Part shown: piece by piece, positions 35,176-43,917 of the stretch | How the letters are laid out: every line of letters starts with the position of its first letter | How positions within the stretch are numbered: the first letter of the stretch is position 1 | NCBI RefSeq assembly: GCF_000805675.1 | Contig: NZ_JSEF01000004.1 | Span: forward strand, 1-64,000 | DNA from: Corynebacterium minutissimum | GTDB lineage: Bacteria > Actinomycetota > Actinomycetes > Mycobacteriales > Mycobacteriaceae | DNA length: 64,000 nucleotides | Reading direction: 5' to 3' | Made by a program: the position numbers and the translations under genes | Notes under the pieces: model-generated | Told to the model about the DNA's origin: nothing | What the model saw: only the letters and a program-made list of their open reading frames with translations | Databases searched by the model: none

Positions 35176-37300
35176 AAGTCTGCGGCGCCGCGCCAGGGCC
35201 TTGATTCTGGCTGTGACCTTGGGGTGTAGCGCGTTCTTCCTGTGGTTTCGCAGGAGTTGAGCGCACGCGCCGCACCGCAATCACCAGCAAGACAAGACCG
35301 CTGAGCAAGAACGCCAGGGCCCGGAAAATACCGGACAAGGCAGCCAGGTCGAAGAAGGTCAGTTTCAGCGTTGCCACGAGGGCAAGGAGAATTCCCAGGC
35401 CAGTGAATCCTTCGTGATGCTTGATGAGCAAGCGCGCGGCGATGAGCATCCAGGCAACGGACACCACCACGTGGCTGGCAAACCACGGCGAGGAACCCCA
35501 GGCGTCACCGGTAATGAGTCCGCCAAGACCGGTAATTGTTCCAACCACTGCAACCATGCTGAGGCCCAGCGCAAACACTGTCGCACACGCAGCGTACACG
35601 CGATTGTTAGCGAGCCCATGGATCTGGGACCTGCGCAACCACGTTGCAATCAATGCCAGACCCAGCAGCACTGCGGAAGCAAACATTGTAGGTTCTTCAC
35701 GGAACGCCTGCGGGACAGCAATGCTCGAGAAGAATAGGGGAAAGACAAAGATCACCACGCCTACTACCCACGCTGCTTGCAGAGCACCATGCTTTAGGTA
35801 GGGCAGCAGAAGCACCAGCGCGATGTAGAACACTGCTGTTAGGACAACCGCAACCCACAAGCGCACATCGGACAAGCCACCGTTTGCCCCATGTTCACTA
35901 TCAGAAAAGTTGGCGAGCTGGGTGGCTTTATACGCCAGTGCAAAGGCAACAGGGAACACTCCAAGCGCAATGCGTCCTTGTAGTTGGCCCCACGCTACCG
36001 CAGCGATGGCGGCAAAAGCGGCAACCAGAATCCACGCAGGAATCTCAAAGTTCACTCGCACAAGGCAGAGCCCCAACAACAGTGCTGGCACAAGCAAGCC
36101 AGCTGTGTAGTCACCGAAAGCCCTACGGCTAGTGGGGAAGTGGACTGCAAGGCCTACGAGTAGTACAGCGGATACACCCAATACCGCGTTGGCCACGATA
36201 TGCATATCGGAAGCCTTACCCATGATCAGGTTGGCCACGACCAGCAGCAGTGCAATAGCGCCGGTACCACGCAAAGTATCGTTCCTGCGCCACGCTGAGT
36301 AACCCAACACCATCAGCGGCATGAGCAGCACGGGCAAAGCACCAACACCGGTATTGGCAATCAGAATGCTGGCTACCACGGCCATACCGATGGCAAACCA
36401 CATTATGGTTAGCCTATGGAAGCCTTCGGGCTTGTAGTGGACGGAGGCCATGTACGCGGCAAAAAGCATGGTCATAATTACCGCGCCTAGCCACGCTGGC
36501 CACCATCCCAGCCAGGTCACCACAAGCAAGGAAGTAACGAGCGCTGAGTACAGCGATGTCGCCAGCAGAGCAGTGGTTCCTGCTTCTGGCGCCTTGCCAC
36601 GGAACTTCCATGCTGCGCCGGCCAGCGCTAGGGAGACCACATAGGCAAGGATCACTCGTCCGAGCGGACCAAGCAGCCCTGCCTGAATGGCCATGCCCAC
36701 GAGGAAGGCGACACCAATCAGGGTGATGACCGTTCCAGCGATAGCCACAACACCGATGAGTGTCTTTTCTTGGTCTTCTGGATTACGTGGCTTTTTAGGA
36801 ACCCAGGGCTGCGCTGGCGGTCGCTGCGGACCACTGTGCGGAAGCGGGGCACCGTTGGGTCCATGCTGCGGCGGGAATTGCGGCACAGGTTGTCCTTGCG
36901 GTCCCCGCTGTGGCTGTGCTCCTTGGTGTGGCCGTGGCATTGCTTGTTGAGGAACGCCTTGAGCCTGTTGCGGCCGCTGCTGCGGATGCTGTTGAGGTTG
37001 CTGCCGCGGGCGCTGCACCTGCTGCGCACTCGGTCCTGCCTGCTGACGGGGCATAGGCCCCTGAGGGCCAGACTCCGGAGGACCCGGCTGGCCACGATAG
37101 GGCGGCTGCTGCGACCGCTGCGGTTGCTGCTGCGGTGCGTTGGGGAATCGTGCAGGCGAAGGCTGCAGTGGTGCCTGCGCTGCCGCAGCCTGGGCCCGAG
37201 CCTGTTCTTGCTGGGCTAGCCACCGACGGGCTTCATGAAGCTCGCGCTCTGCCGCATCCAATCGGCGACGGAACTCTTCAAGTGCTGGATCCTGTTCCAT
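35174..37300 (-). CDS. DUF2339-type multi-helix membrane protein
   Basis: A 708-residue protein. Residues 1-40 form a charged helical segment (likely coiled coil). Residues 40-170 are low-complexity and rich in P, Q and G, and a C-terminal region of about twenty hydrophobic helices fills 185-680. This order (coiled coil, disordered linker, many helices) fits DUF2339 proteins, whose function is unknown. The proline/glutamine-rich cytosolic linker is unusually long. Single gene, transcribed toward the hairpin at 35151. Confidence 0.7.
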   Translation of the reverse strand: MEQDPALEEFRRRLDAAERELHEARRWLAQQEQARAQAAAAQAPLQPSPARFPNAPQQQPQRSQQPPYRGQPGPPESGPQGPMPRQQAGPSAQQVQRPRQQPQQHPQQRPQQAQGVPQQAMPRPHQGAQPQRGPQGQPVPQFPPQHGPNGAPLPHSGPQRPPAQPWVPKKPRNPEDQEKTLIGVVAIAGTVITLIGVAFLVGMAIQAGLLGPLGRVILAYVVSLALAGAAWKFRGKAPEAGTTALLATSLYSALVTSLLVVTWLGWWPAWLGAVIMTMLFAAYMASVHYKPEGFHRLTIMWFAIGMAVVASILIANTGVGALPVLLMPLMVLGYSAWRRNDTLRGTGAIALLLVVANLIMGKASDMHIVANAVLGVSAVLLVGLAVHFPTSRRAFGDYTAGLLVPALLLGLCLVRVNFEIPAWILVAAFAAIAAVAWGQLQGRIALGVFPVAFALAYKATQLANFSDSEHGANGGLSDVRLWVAVVLTAVFYIALVLLLPYLKHGALQAAWVVGVVIFVFPLFFSSIAVPQAFREEPTMFASAVLLGLALIATWLRRSQIHGLANNRVYAACATVFALGLSMVAVVGTITGLGGLITGDAWGSSPWFASHVVVSVAWMLIAARLLIKHHEGFTGLGILLALVATLKLTFFDLAALSGIFRALAFLLSGLVLLVIAVRRVRSTPAKPQEERATPQGHSQNQGPGAAPQT

Positions 37301-37395
37301 GCCTATTGCTTACCTTTGTTTTTAGTAAGCAGCCATGCAACCGACAGCTTTGTTATCTACTTGAAACCAAATATTGCCCGGACGTAGATACTGGT

Positions 37396-40245
37396 TTACT
37401 TCACCACCAGGTTCACCATACGGCCCGGAACGTAAATCTCCTTGACCACGTTCTTGCCGGCGGTAAGCTCCGCAATGCGCTCATCGGCCTTGGCGATGCC
37501 TACGACGGTGTCCTGGTCGGCGTCAGCAGGCACCATGACGCGAGCCTTGACCTTGCCGTTGATCTGCACCGGAACCTCAACCTCATCATCGACGAGGTAC
37601 TTCTCGTCGAACTCTGGGAAGGCCTGGTAGGTAATGGTCTCATCGTGGCCAAAGCGCTTCCACAGCTCCTCCGCAATGTGCGGGGCAACAGGGGAGACCA
37701 GCTGGGCCAAGGGCTCCACCGCGGTGCGCGGAGCACCCTTCGGGTAAGCCTTCGTCAAGTAGTTGACGTACTCGATGAGCTTGGCCACCACCGTGTTGAG
37801 GCGCAGGTTCTCGTAGTCGTCACGTACGCCGGCGATGGTGCGGTGGAGCTGCTTCAGGTCATCGTCGGAAAGCTCTGCATCCGTCGTGCACAACTCGCCG
37901 GAGTTCTCGTCGACGGCCAGGCGCCACAGGCGCTGCAGGAAACGCTGTGCACCGACGACGTCCTTGGTTGCCCACGGGCGCGAGGTATCCAGCGGGCCCA
38001 TCGACATCTCATAAACACGCAGGGTATCGGCACCATAGTCACGGCAAATATCATCCGGGGCCACGGAGTTCTTCAGGGACTTGCCCATCTTGCCGTACTC
38101 CTGGTTGACCTTTTCATCCCCGTAGTAGAACGCGCCATCGCGTTCTACTACCTCGGCGGCCGGGACGTAGACGCCGCGGGAATCAGTGTAGGCATAGGCC
38201 TGGATGTAGCCCTGGTTGTACAGGCGGCGGTAGGGCTCCTTGGAGCTCACGTAGCCCAGGTCGAAAAGAACCTTGTGCCAGAAACGGGCGTAGAGCAGGT
38301 GCAGCACGGCGTGCTCAACGCCACCGACGTAGAGGTCAACGCCACCCGGGTCGTTGGCGCCGTGCTCTTCTGGGCGCGGGCCAGTCCAGTAGCGCTCGTT
38401 CTCGATATCGCAGAAGATTTCATCATTCGTCGGATCGATGTAGCGCAGCTGGTACCAGGAAGAACCTGCCCACTGCGGCATGACGTTGGTGTCGCGATAA
38501 TACGTCTTGGGGCCATCTCCGAGACCCAGGTCCAGTTCCACCTCAACCCACTCGCGGGCCTTGGCCAGTGGCGGCTGCGGGGAGGATTCGGCATCATCCG
38601 GGTCGAAGGACACCGGCTTGTAGTCTTCTACCTCCGGCAGCTCGATGGGCAACATCGACTCCGGCAGCGGGTAGGCCTGGCCGACCTCATCGTAGACGAT
38701 GGGGAAGGGCTCGCCCCAGTAACGCTGGCGGGCGAACAGCCAGTCACGCAGCTTGTACTGGATCTTCTCGCGGCCTGTACCCTGCTCCTCCAGCCACGGG
38801 ATGATAGCGGCGATGGCCTCGTCCTTGGACATGCCGTTGATATCCAGGGAATCGTTGGCGGAGTTCACGGCCTTGCCGGACTCCGTGTACGCCTCCTTGG
38901 TGATGTCGCCGCCGGACACAACCTCCGTAATGGGCAGGCCGAAGACGGTAGCAAACTCGTAGTCACGGGTATCGTGCGCCGGGACCGCCATAATGGCGCC
39001 GGTGCCGTAGCCGGTCAGGACGTAGTCCGCAATGAAGATCGGGACCTGCTTGCCGTTGACCGGGTTGGTGGCATAGGTGCCCAGGAAGACGCCGGTCTTT
39101 TCCTTGTTCTCCTGGCGCTCCAGGTCGGACTTCGCGGCGATGGAAGCACGGTAGGCCTCTACGGCCTCCTTCGGATCATCGTGGCCGAAGGTCCAGCGCT
39201 CATCCACGTCATCCTCGTAGGGGATGGGGGAGAGGAGGGCGTCGACAAGCTCGTGCTCCGGCGCCAGCACCACGTACTCCGCGCCGAAGAGGGTATCCGG
39301 GCGAGTGGTGAAGACGTCGATGTCATAGCCCTCGGCGTGGAAGGTGACCTCCGCACCACGGGAGCGGCCAATCCAATTGCGCTGCATGGACTTGACCTTC
39401 TCCGGCCAATCCAGAAGCTCTAGGTCATCGAGCAGACGGTCCGAATAAGCGGTAATGCGCATCATCCACTGCGACAGGTTCTTGCGGAAGACCGGGAAGT
39501 TACCGCGCTCGGACTTGCCCTCCGCGGTGACCTCCTCGTTGGCCAGCACCGTACCCAGGCCCGGGCACCAGTTCACGGTGGAGTTGGACAGGTAAACCAG
39601 ACGGAACTCGTCGAGCGCCTTGCGCTGTTCTTCCTTAGTCAGGTCCGCGTAGTAACGGCCATCCTTGGTGGTGCGCTTGCCCACCTCGAGCTCCTTGATG
39701 AGCTCAGACATTGGGCGCGCCTTCTGCTGCTCCTCATCGAACCAGGAGTTATAAATCTGCAGGAAGATCCACTGCGTCCACTTATAAAACTCCGGGTCAG
39801 TCGAGGCCACCGAGCGGCGTGGATCATGACCCAGGCCGAGAAGACCCAGCTGGCGGCGCATATTCTTGATATTCGCCTCCGTCGTGGTGCGCGGGTGCGT
39901 ACCCGTCTGGATGGCGTACTGCTCCGCCGGCAGACCAAAGGCGTCATAGCCCAGCGTGTGCAGGACGTTCTTGCCCAGCATGCGTTGATAACGCGCGTAG
40001 GTATCCGTAGCGATATAGCCCAGCGGGTGGCCCACGTGAAGGCCCGCGCCGGAAGGGTAGGGGAACATATCCTGTACGTTCAGTTTCTCCGCGGGAAGTT
40101 CCTTACCGTCCTCCGCGAGCGGCCCAACTGGGTTCGGCGCGTTGAACGTACCGTTGTCCTTCCAGTACTGCTGCCAGGCACTTTCAATCTGCGCGGCGAG
40201 CTCTGGCGTGTAGCGGTGGGTGGTGTTATCGCTCGGGTTAGTCAT
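37396..40245 (-). CDS. leuS: Leucyl-tRNA synthetase
   Basis: A 949-residue class Ia synthetase. The HIGH-type motif is in '[17 protein letters not shown]' (about 62-78), the editing domain lies in the middle (about 230-420, with '[17 protein letters not shown]'), and the KMSKS-type loop reads '[11 protein letters not shown]' (about 720-730). The length is usual for the family. An essential housekeeping gene; no T-box or other leader element was seen in 40246-40480. Confidence 0.96.
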   Translation of the reverse strand: MTNPSDNTTHRYTPELAAQIESAWQQYWKDNGTFNAPNPVGPLAEDGKELPAEKLNVQDMFPYPSGAGLHVGHPLGYIATDTYARYQRMLGKNVLHTLGYDAFGLPAEQYAIQTGTHPRTTTEANIKNMRRQLGLLGLGHDPRRSVASTDPEFYKWTQWIFLQIYNSWFDEEQQKARPMSELIKELEVGKRTTKDGRYYADLTKEEQRKALDEFRLVYLSNSTVNWCPGLGTVLANEEVTAEGKSERGNFPVFRKNLSQWMMRITAYSDRLLDDLELLDWPEKVKSMQRNWIGRSRGAEVTFHAEGYDIDVFTTRPDTLFGAEYVVLAPEHELVDALLSPIPYEDDVDERWTFGHDDPKEAVEAYRASIAAKSDLERQENKEKTGVFLGTYATNPVNGKQVPIFIADYVLTGYGTGAIMAVPAHDTRDYEFATVFGLPITEVVSGGDITKEAYTESGKAVNSANDSLDINGMSKDEAIAAIIPWLEEQGTGREKIQYKLRDWLFARQRYWGEPFPIVYDEVGQAYPLPESMLPIELPEVEDYKPVSFDPDDAESSPQPPLAKAREWVEVELDLGLGDGPKTYYRDTNVMPQWAGSSWYQLRYIDPTNDEIFCDIENERYWTGPRPEEHGANDPGGVDLYVGGVEHAVLHLLYARFWHKVLFDLGYVSSKEPYRRLYNQGYIQAYAYTDSRGVYVPAAEVVERDGAFYYGDEKVNQEYGKMGKSLKNSVAPDDICRDYGADTLRVYEMSMGPLDTSRPWATKDVVGAQRFLQRLWRLAVDENSGELCTTDAELSDDDLKQLHRTIAGVRDDYENLRLNTVVAKLIEYVNYLTKAYPKGAPRTAVEPLAQLVSPVAPHIAEELWKRFGHDETITYQAFPEFDEKYLVDDEVEVPVQINGKVKARVMVPADADQDTVVGIAKADERIAELTAGKNVVKEIYVPGRMVNLVVK

Positions 40246-40729
40246 GGTTAGACAGTGTAGTCACCCCACGGACATCTCCCCAGTTAGACCCAGCTAGACC
40301 GCATTCTGCTCCGCTGCGCGGCGGCGCCACTGTCGACGCCCCCTTGTTCCCACTAGGCGGCGCCATTAGAATCAACATTGTTCTACTGTTCTACATTTGG
40401 CTATCCAAGGAATCACTAGCCAATAAGCAAGGACGCAGAGCACCGGTCTACCGGACGTTCAGGCAAGGCGGTTGAAGCGATGACCAGCATTTCGTTGCAC
40501 AAACTCAATCAACGTTCTTGCCGCATAGTGCAAGCGGTGGCTGCCGGAATCTTGAGCCACAACCCGGAGCCGTTCTCACCGCCAACCGCCACAGCCCTAC
40601 AACTAGGCAACACAGACTATCTACCTTCTGGGACCGACGTTGTTTCGTTACTGGACCGAGAAGACCGCTTGTGACGATTTATGCGGCTACTTCGGCACAA
40701 GCATGCACGCATCCAAAAGCGCCAAGGAT
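40246..40729. other. Gene-poor stretch between leuS and the orphan antitoxin
   Basis: No intact gene is supported here. It contains the leuS promoter region, a weak 64-residue plus-strand ORF (40480-40674) and the stub of a PIN toxin (40687-40737). It is less GC-rich around 40370-40420 than its surroundings. It reads as decayed toxin-antitoxin material. Confidence 0.55.
40480..40674 (+). pseudogene. Possible remnant of a Phd/YefM-like antitoxin
   Basis: The first 22 residues, MTSISLHKLNQRSCRIVQAV, have the rhythm of Phd-type antitoxins ('ISxxxLNQxxxxVxxxVxxG'). The rest has no such resemblance, as after a frameshift. No partner toxin follows. Weak support only. Confidence 0.25.
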
Positions 40730-40737
40730 TTAGCCAC
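40687..40737 (-). pseudogene. Truncated PIN-domain toxin (16-codon stub)
   Basis: GTG at 40737 overlaps the antitoxin stop by 8 bp and encodes VAKSLALLDACMLVPK, then TAG. 'LLDACxLVP' is the first strand and first catalytic aspartate of PIN/VapC-type RNases. Downstream of the stop no PIN sequence continues, so the toxin is cut off just after its first active-site residue. Confidence 0.5.
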
Positions 40738-41077
40738 GCCGCGCCTTCTCTGTCACTTCCTTACGGGCGTCCTTGAGGATCTGAGCAATGTCAGCCGCAC
40801 CAACAGTATCCGCGCCATATGCACCAGCACTTTGCGCCTCCGAGACTAGCTCTCGCAGCGCTTTACGGCGTTCAGTCCGCTGCTCCTCTCGGTAGTGCAA
40901 TAAGTCAACAAGCTTGACTCTCCTATGCCTGCCACCTGTGGTGCGCTCGAACGGTATCGCTCCATCCTCGAGCTTCTTCACCAAAGTTGGCCTACTAATA
41001 CTCAGGAAGTCTGCTGCTTCCTGCGTTGTGAGCAACTGGTCCACCGGTGCCACAGTAATAGCCTTTCCTTGACGCAT
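40730..41077 (-). CDS. Excisionase-type HTH protein, orphan antitoxin
   Basis: A 115-residue protein with a MerR/excisionase-like DNA-binding domain ('LLTTQEAADFLSISRPTLVK', 'GAIPFERTTGGRHRRVKLVD') and a charged helical C-terminus. Actinobacterial proteins of this type are normally the antitoxin/repressor just upstream of a PIN-domain toxin. Here the toxin frame begins at the right place but stops after 16 codons. The upstream start lacks a good Shine-Dalgarno sequence. Confidence 0.75.
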   Translation of the reverse strand: MRQGKAITVAPVDQLLTTQEAADFLSISRPTLVKKLEDGAIPFERTTGGRHRRVKLVDLLHYREEQRTERRKALRELVSEAQSAGAYGADTVGAADIAQILKDARKEVTEKARRG

Positions 41078-41119
41078 CGCACTAACAACCTTCGAAAGGG
41101 TGCCCCCCGGAAGGGCGCT

Positions 41120-41503
41120 CTAGACCTTCTTCACCACAGCAGGCTTCAGCTTCATCGCGCCAAAGCCGTCAATCCGGCAATCGATGTTGTGGTCTTCCTG
41201 GCCGGTGCCGGCATCAAAATTAAGGCGAATACCGCGCACCTTGGTGCCGGACTTCAGTGGCTGCTGCGCGCCCTTGACCTTAAGGGTTTTGGTGATGGTG
41301 ACCGTATCGCCGTCGGCAAGCGCGTTGCCCACTGAATCCACGATGGTGGGGGCGGCTGCCTCCGCGGCCGAGTCGCTGGCAACAGCGTCGGTGGAGAACT
41401 CGTGCGCACACTCAGGGCAGACGATGAGCGGCGGCATCTCGTAGGTGTACTCGGAGGAGCACTCGGGGCAAGGTGGCAGGGTTGTGCCTGCAGTATCAGT
41501 CAT
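41120..41503 (-). CDS. yjdM: Zinc-ribbon PhnA/YjdM-family protein
   Basis: A 127-residue protein with an N-terminal zinc ribbon (CPECSSEYTYE ... CPECAHEF) and the C-terminal PhnA-type SH3-like domain ('GNALADGDTVTITKTLKVKG', 'KSGTKVRGIRL', 'DCRIDGFGAMKLK'). Its biochemical role is not settled. ATG 41503 is chosen over the longer frame from 41551 because the ribbon should be near the N-terminus. Confidence 0.85.
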   Translation of the reverse strand: MTDTAGTTLPPCPECSSEYTYEMPPLIVCPECAHEFSTDAVASDSAAEAAAPTIVDSVGNALADGDTVTITKTLKVKGAQQPLKSGTKVRGIRLNFDAGTGQEDHNIDCRIDGFGAMKLKPAVVKKV

Positions 41504-41562
41504 AAGGAACAGTCTATCCCGCGTGGCGCAAAAAGATGATCCTTCTCTCATTCCTTTGATTG

Positions 41563-41579
41563 ATACCCCGGAGGGGTAT
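41563..41579. promoter_or_regulatory. CsoR-like copper operator before cueP
   Basis: ATACCCC-GGA-GGGGTAT is a perfect 17-bp inverted repeat of the TACCCC/GGGGTA type bound by CsoR copper repressors. It overlaps a TATAGG -10-like element (41577-41582), with TTGATT at 41556-41561 as a possible -35. It lies 40 bp upstream of the lipoprotein start. Confidence 0.6.
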
Positions 41580-41619
41580 AGGCTTGAACCACACCCAATC
41601 GGACTGATTCGAAAGAACT

Positions 41620-42228
41620 ATGAAACGCCTTATCTCTCTCGCTGCCGCCTCTGCCGCAGCCGTCACCCTCTCCGCCTGCTCCACCGAGAGCCCTGTCCCC
41701 ACCGAGGACTCCAAGAGCGAGGCTGCCTCGACTGAGGTCCAGCAGGTCTCCGCCGAGGAGATCCAGGCCGAGTTCGACCTCGAGGGCCTGGATGGCCAGG
41801 AAATCGTGGACAAGCTGGATCGCCAGTCCAAGGACGAGCGCAATAGCGATCTCCTCGCATCCGTGCGCCCGAACGAGCTCATCCTCGCTACTGAACAGGG
41901 CCAGGCCTCCCTGCCGCTGCCGGAGGACAAGTTCTACCTCTCTATTGCGCCGTACCTCTCCCGTACGCACGACTGCTTCAACCACTCCCTGACCACCTGC
42001 ACCGGTGAGCTCGGCAAGGAAGACATCCATGTCACCATCACGGATGATGAAGGAAACGAACTGGTCAACGAAGACACCACGACCTTTGACAACGGTTTCA
42101 TTGGCTACTGGCTGCCCGCCGACAAGAAGGGCACCATCACCATCAAGCAGGACGGCAAGACTGGTGAGGTCCCCCTCGACACCTCCGAGGAGGGTGCAAC
42201 CTGCATCACCACCCTGCAGATGGCCTAA
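41620..42228 (+). CDS. cueP: CueP-family copper-binding lipoprotein
   Basis: A 202-residue exported lipoprotein. The signal peptide ends in the lipobox LSAC (Cys20), followed by an acidic linker. The CueP domain shows 'DKLDRQSKDER', 'HDCFNHSLTTCTGEL' and the C-terminal 'EGATCITTLQ', keeping the three conserved cysteines. CueP of Salmonella binds periplasmic copper; here the protein is probably membrane-anchored outside the cell. A CsoR-like operator precedes it and a strong terminator follows. Confidence 0.85.
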   Translation: MKRLISLAAASAAAVTLSACSTESPVPTEDSKSEAASTEVQQVSAEEIQAEFDLEGLDGQEIVDKLDRQSKDERNSDLLASVRPNELILATEQGQASLPLPEDKFYLSIAPYLSRTHDCFNHSLTTCTGELGKEDIHVTITDDEGNELVNEDTTTFDNGFIGYWLPADKKGTITIKQDGKTGEVPLDTSEEGATCITTLQMA

Positions 42229-42246
42229 TCTGCCCATTCACTCACC

Positions 42247-42288
42247 ACGGTGAATCCCACGTCCTGGGGTTCACCGTTTGTCGTTTTA
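42247..42288 (+). terminator. Rho-independent terminator of cueP
   Basis: ACGGTGAA (42247-42254) pairs with TTCACCGT (42270-42277), with an inner CCCA/TGGG pair, followed by TTTGTCGTTTT. It begins 19 bp after the cueP stop and runs straight into the alkaline phosphatase remnant. Confidence 0.75.
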
Positions 42289-43091
42289 TGGTGTCCACGC
42301 AGTGCTTGCCGACGTCAACGGTGTCCTGGGCAAGTCCCCATACGGCCACTCCCTGAAGAACATCTCTGAGGAGTCCTTCAACTCCCTGCGCGATGGTTCC
42401 GCTGGTTGGGAGTTCGCCGAGAACACCGCTGATTTTTGAGAAGTGGACCGAGGGCAACGTTGAGGCCGACAAGAAGTACTTTGGCCTCGCGTCGGTGGCC
42501 TCCACCCTGCAGCAGGGCCGCGACGGCAACTCGGATGCCGCTGAGCCGGGCACCGACCCGAAGAATGACGTCGTTGACCTGCCGACCATGGCCACGGGCG
42601 CCCTCAACGTTCTGGGCCAGAACGACAAGGGCTTCTCCGTCATGATTGAGGGCGGCGCCATCGACTGGTCCGGCCACTCCAACCAGACCGGCCGCGATAT
42701 CGAGGAAACCCAGGACTTCAACAAGGCTGTTGACGCCGCCATCGCCTGGGTTAAGGAAAACTCCAGCTGGGATGAGACCCTGCTCATCGTCACCGCTGAC
42801 CACGAGACCGGCTACCTCTCCGGCAAGGACGAGACCAAGTCCTGGAACCCGCAGACCGGTGAGAAGGGCAAGGCTCCGGAGCACCAGGACGACAACGGCA
42901 AGACCCCTGAGGACGGCGACAAGAACAATAACAAGGACAACGCCGGCAAGAAGGAGACCAGCTCCGCCGTCGGCGCCGGCTTCTTGGGCGCAGGCGTCGT
43001 GGCTGCCCTACTCGGCGCCATCGCCGCGTTCCTGCAGTCTGTCGGCGTGGTCAAGGTTGACTTCTCCGCTCTGCAGAAGATGTTCCGTTAA
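42284..43091 (+). pseudogene. Broken alkaline phosphatase gene (5'-truncated and frameshifted)
   Basis: Codons from 42284 read YGVHAVLADVNGVLGKSPYG in one frame up to a TGA at 42437. The homologous sequence resumes in the +1-shifted frame (FEKWTEGNVEADKKYFG) to 43091. One extra T in the run at 42433-42437 (five instead of four) explains the shift. Conserved PhoA-type motifs remain: 'MIEGGAIDWSGHSNQ' and 'LLIVTADHETGY'. A charged linker and a C-terminal membrane helix end the protein. The N-terminal half, including the phosphorylated serine region, is missing. Confidence 0.8.
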
Positions 43092-43141
43092 GCACTACAG
43101 CACTATGCACTAAAGGATGCGCTGAGCATTCAGCCCCCCAC

Positions 43142-43174
43142 GTAGGCCCTCCGCACTCGTAGCGGAGGGCCTAC
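43142..43174. terminator. Strong hairpin between the phosphatase remnant and the Fic gene
   Basis: GTAGGCCCTCCGC and GCGGAGGGCCTAC form a perfect 13-bp stem with a 7-base loop. It lies between convergent genes ending at 43091 and 43180. There is no T-run, so it would act through stem stability in either direction. Confidence 0.65.
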
Positions 43175-43179
43175 TGCGC

Positions 43180-43914
43180 TTACTGGGAGGACTCCTCCAG
43201 GCAGTCGTACAGGAAATCCATCAGCGTTGTGGCGTCGTCTGCACGAAAAAGCTCATCGAGGGCGAGGTTGAATTCCAGCCGCCGCGCGTGGGGGATATTC
43301 AATGCGCTGTATCCATGACTCAGCAAGAGGCCTGACGCTACAAGCCGTGCGGTTCGCTTGTTTCCATCGAAGTAAAACTGGCTACGCGTGGCAGAGCAGA
43401 AATAGGCCAATGCTTGCTCGACGGGGTCCCCACATGCGTGAAGGGAAGCCAACAAATCAGCATGGGCTTCAACTAGCTCTTCCGCAGAATCGAAGGGGAT
43501 GAAACCGCCATCCATGAGCCGTACACCACCACCGTCTCCCTCCACGTGTCCTTCACCACGGAAAAGACCAGCGTCCAGGGCCTCGTTTCTTGCTAGCACG
43601 GCATGGAGTGCGTCACTGATGGCTTTGTCCACCGCGAATTCTTGTTGGATAACCAGCTCATGGAGCAAGTTGAAAGCCTCCGACAAGTCCAAGATTTGCT
43701 GCTGCTCAGCAAGTGCCTTTCCACCCACAGTGATGCCATCTAGCAGGGTACGGACTTCCGGGAGAGTGAAAGTGTTTCCTTCCAGCGCGGCAGCGTTCCA
43801 CACCAAGTCAGGAAGTTGCTTGGTTAATCGAAATAACGCACGGTCGGTCCCCAACTTCGAAACGTGCGGCCGCTCATGGTGTTCCCAGCTCACTCGGCTC
43901 GTTGCTCTTCTCAT
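43180..43914 (-). CDS. Fic-family protein with a Gln variant of the Fic motif
   Basis: A 244-residue protein. The Fic core reads SQFYFDGNKRTARLVASG, where the canonical HPFxxGNxR histidine position is glutamine. An N-terminal 'NAAALEGNTFTL' resembles the Fic inhibitory helix with its glutamate. Fic proteins usually transfer AMP or another nucleotide part to target proteins; with Gln at that position the activity is uncertain. ATG 43914 overlaps no upstream gene; the partner XRE gene ends 4 bp before it. Likely a toxin- or effector-like partner of that regulator. Confidence 0.75.
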   Translation of the reverse strand: MRRATSRVSWEHHERPHVSKLGTDRALFRLTKQLPDLVWNAAALEGNTFTLPEVRTLLDGITVGGKALAEQQQILDLSEAFNLLHELVIQQEFAVDKAISDALHAVLARNEALDAGLFRGEGHVEGDGGGVRLMDGGFIPFDSAEELVEAHADLLASLHACGDPVEQALAYFCSATRSQFYFDGNKRTARLVASGLLLSHGYSALNIPHARRLEFNLALDELFRADDATTLMDFLYDCLEESSQ

Positions 43915-43917
43915 CAA

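Noticed and set aside
37135-39423. 762-residue plus-strand ORF opposite leuS
   Set aside because: Fully antisense to the conserved leuS gene; its composition is that of a shadow frame.
40246-40480. T-box leader for leuS
   Set aside because: No specifier-stem or T-box (TGGN) antiterminator pattern was seen upstream of leuS.
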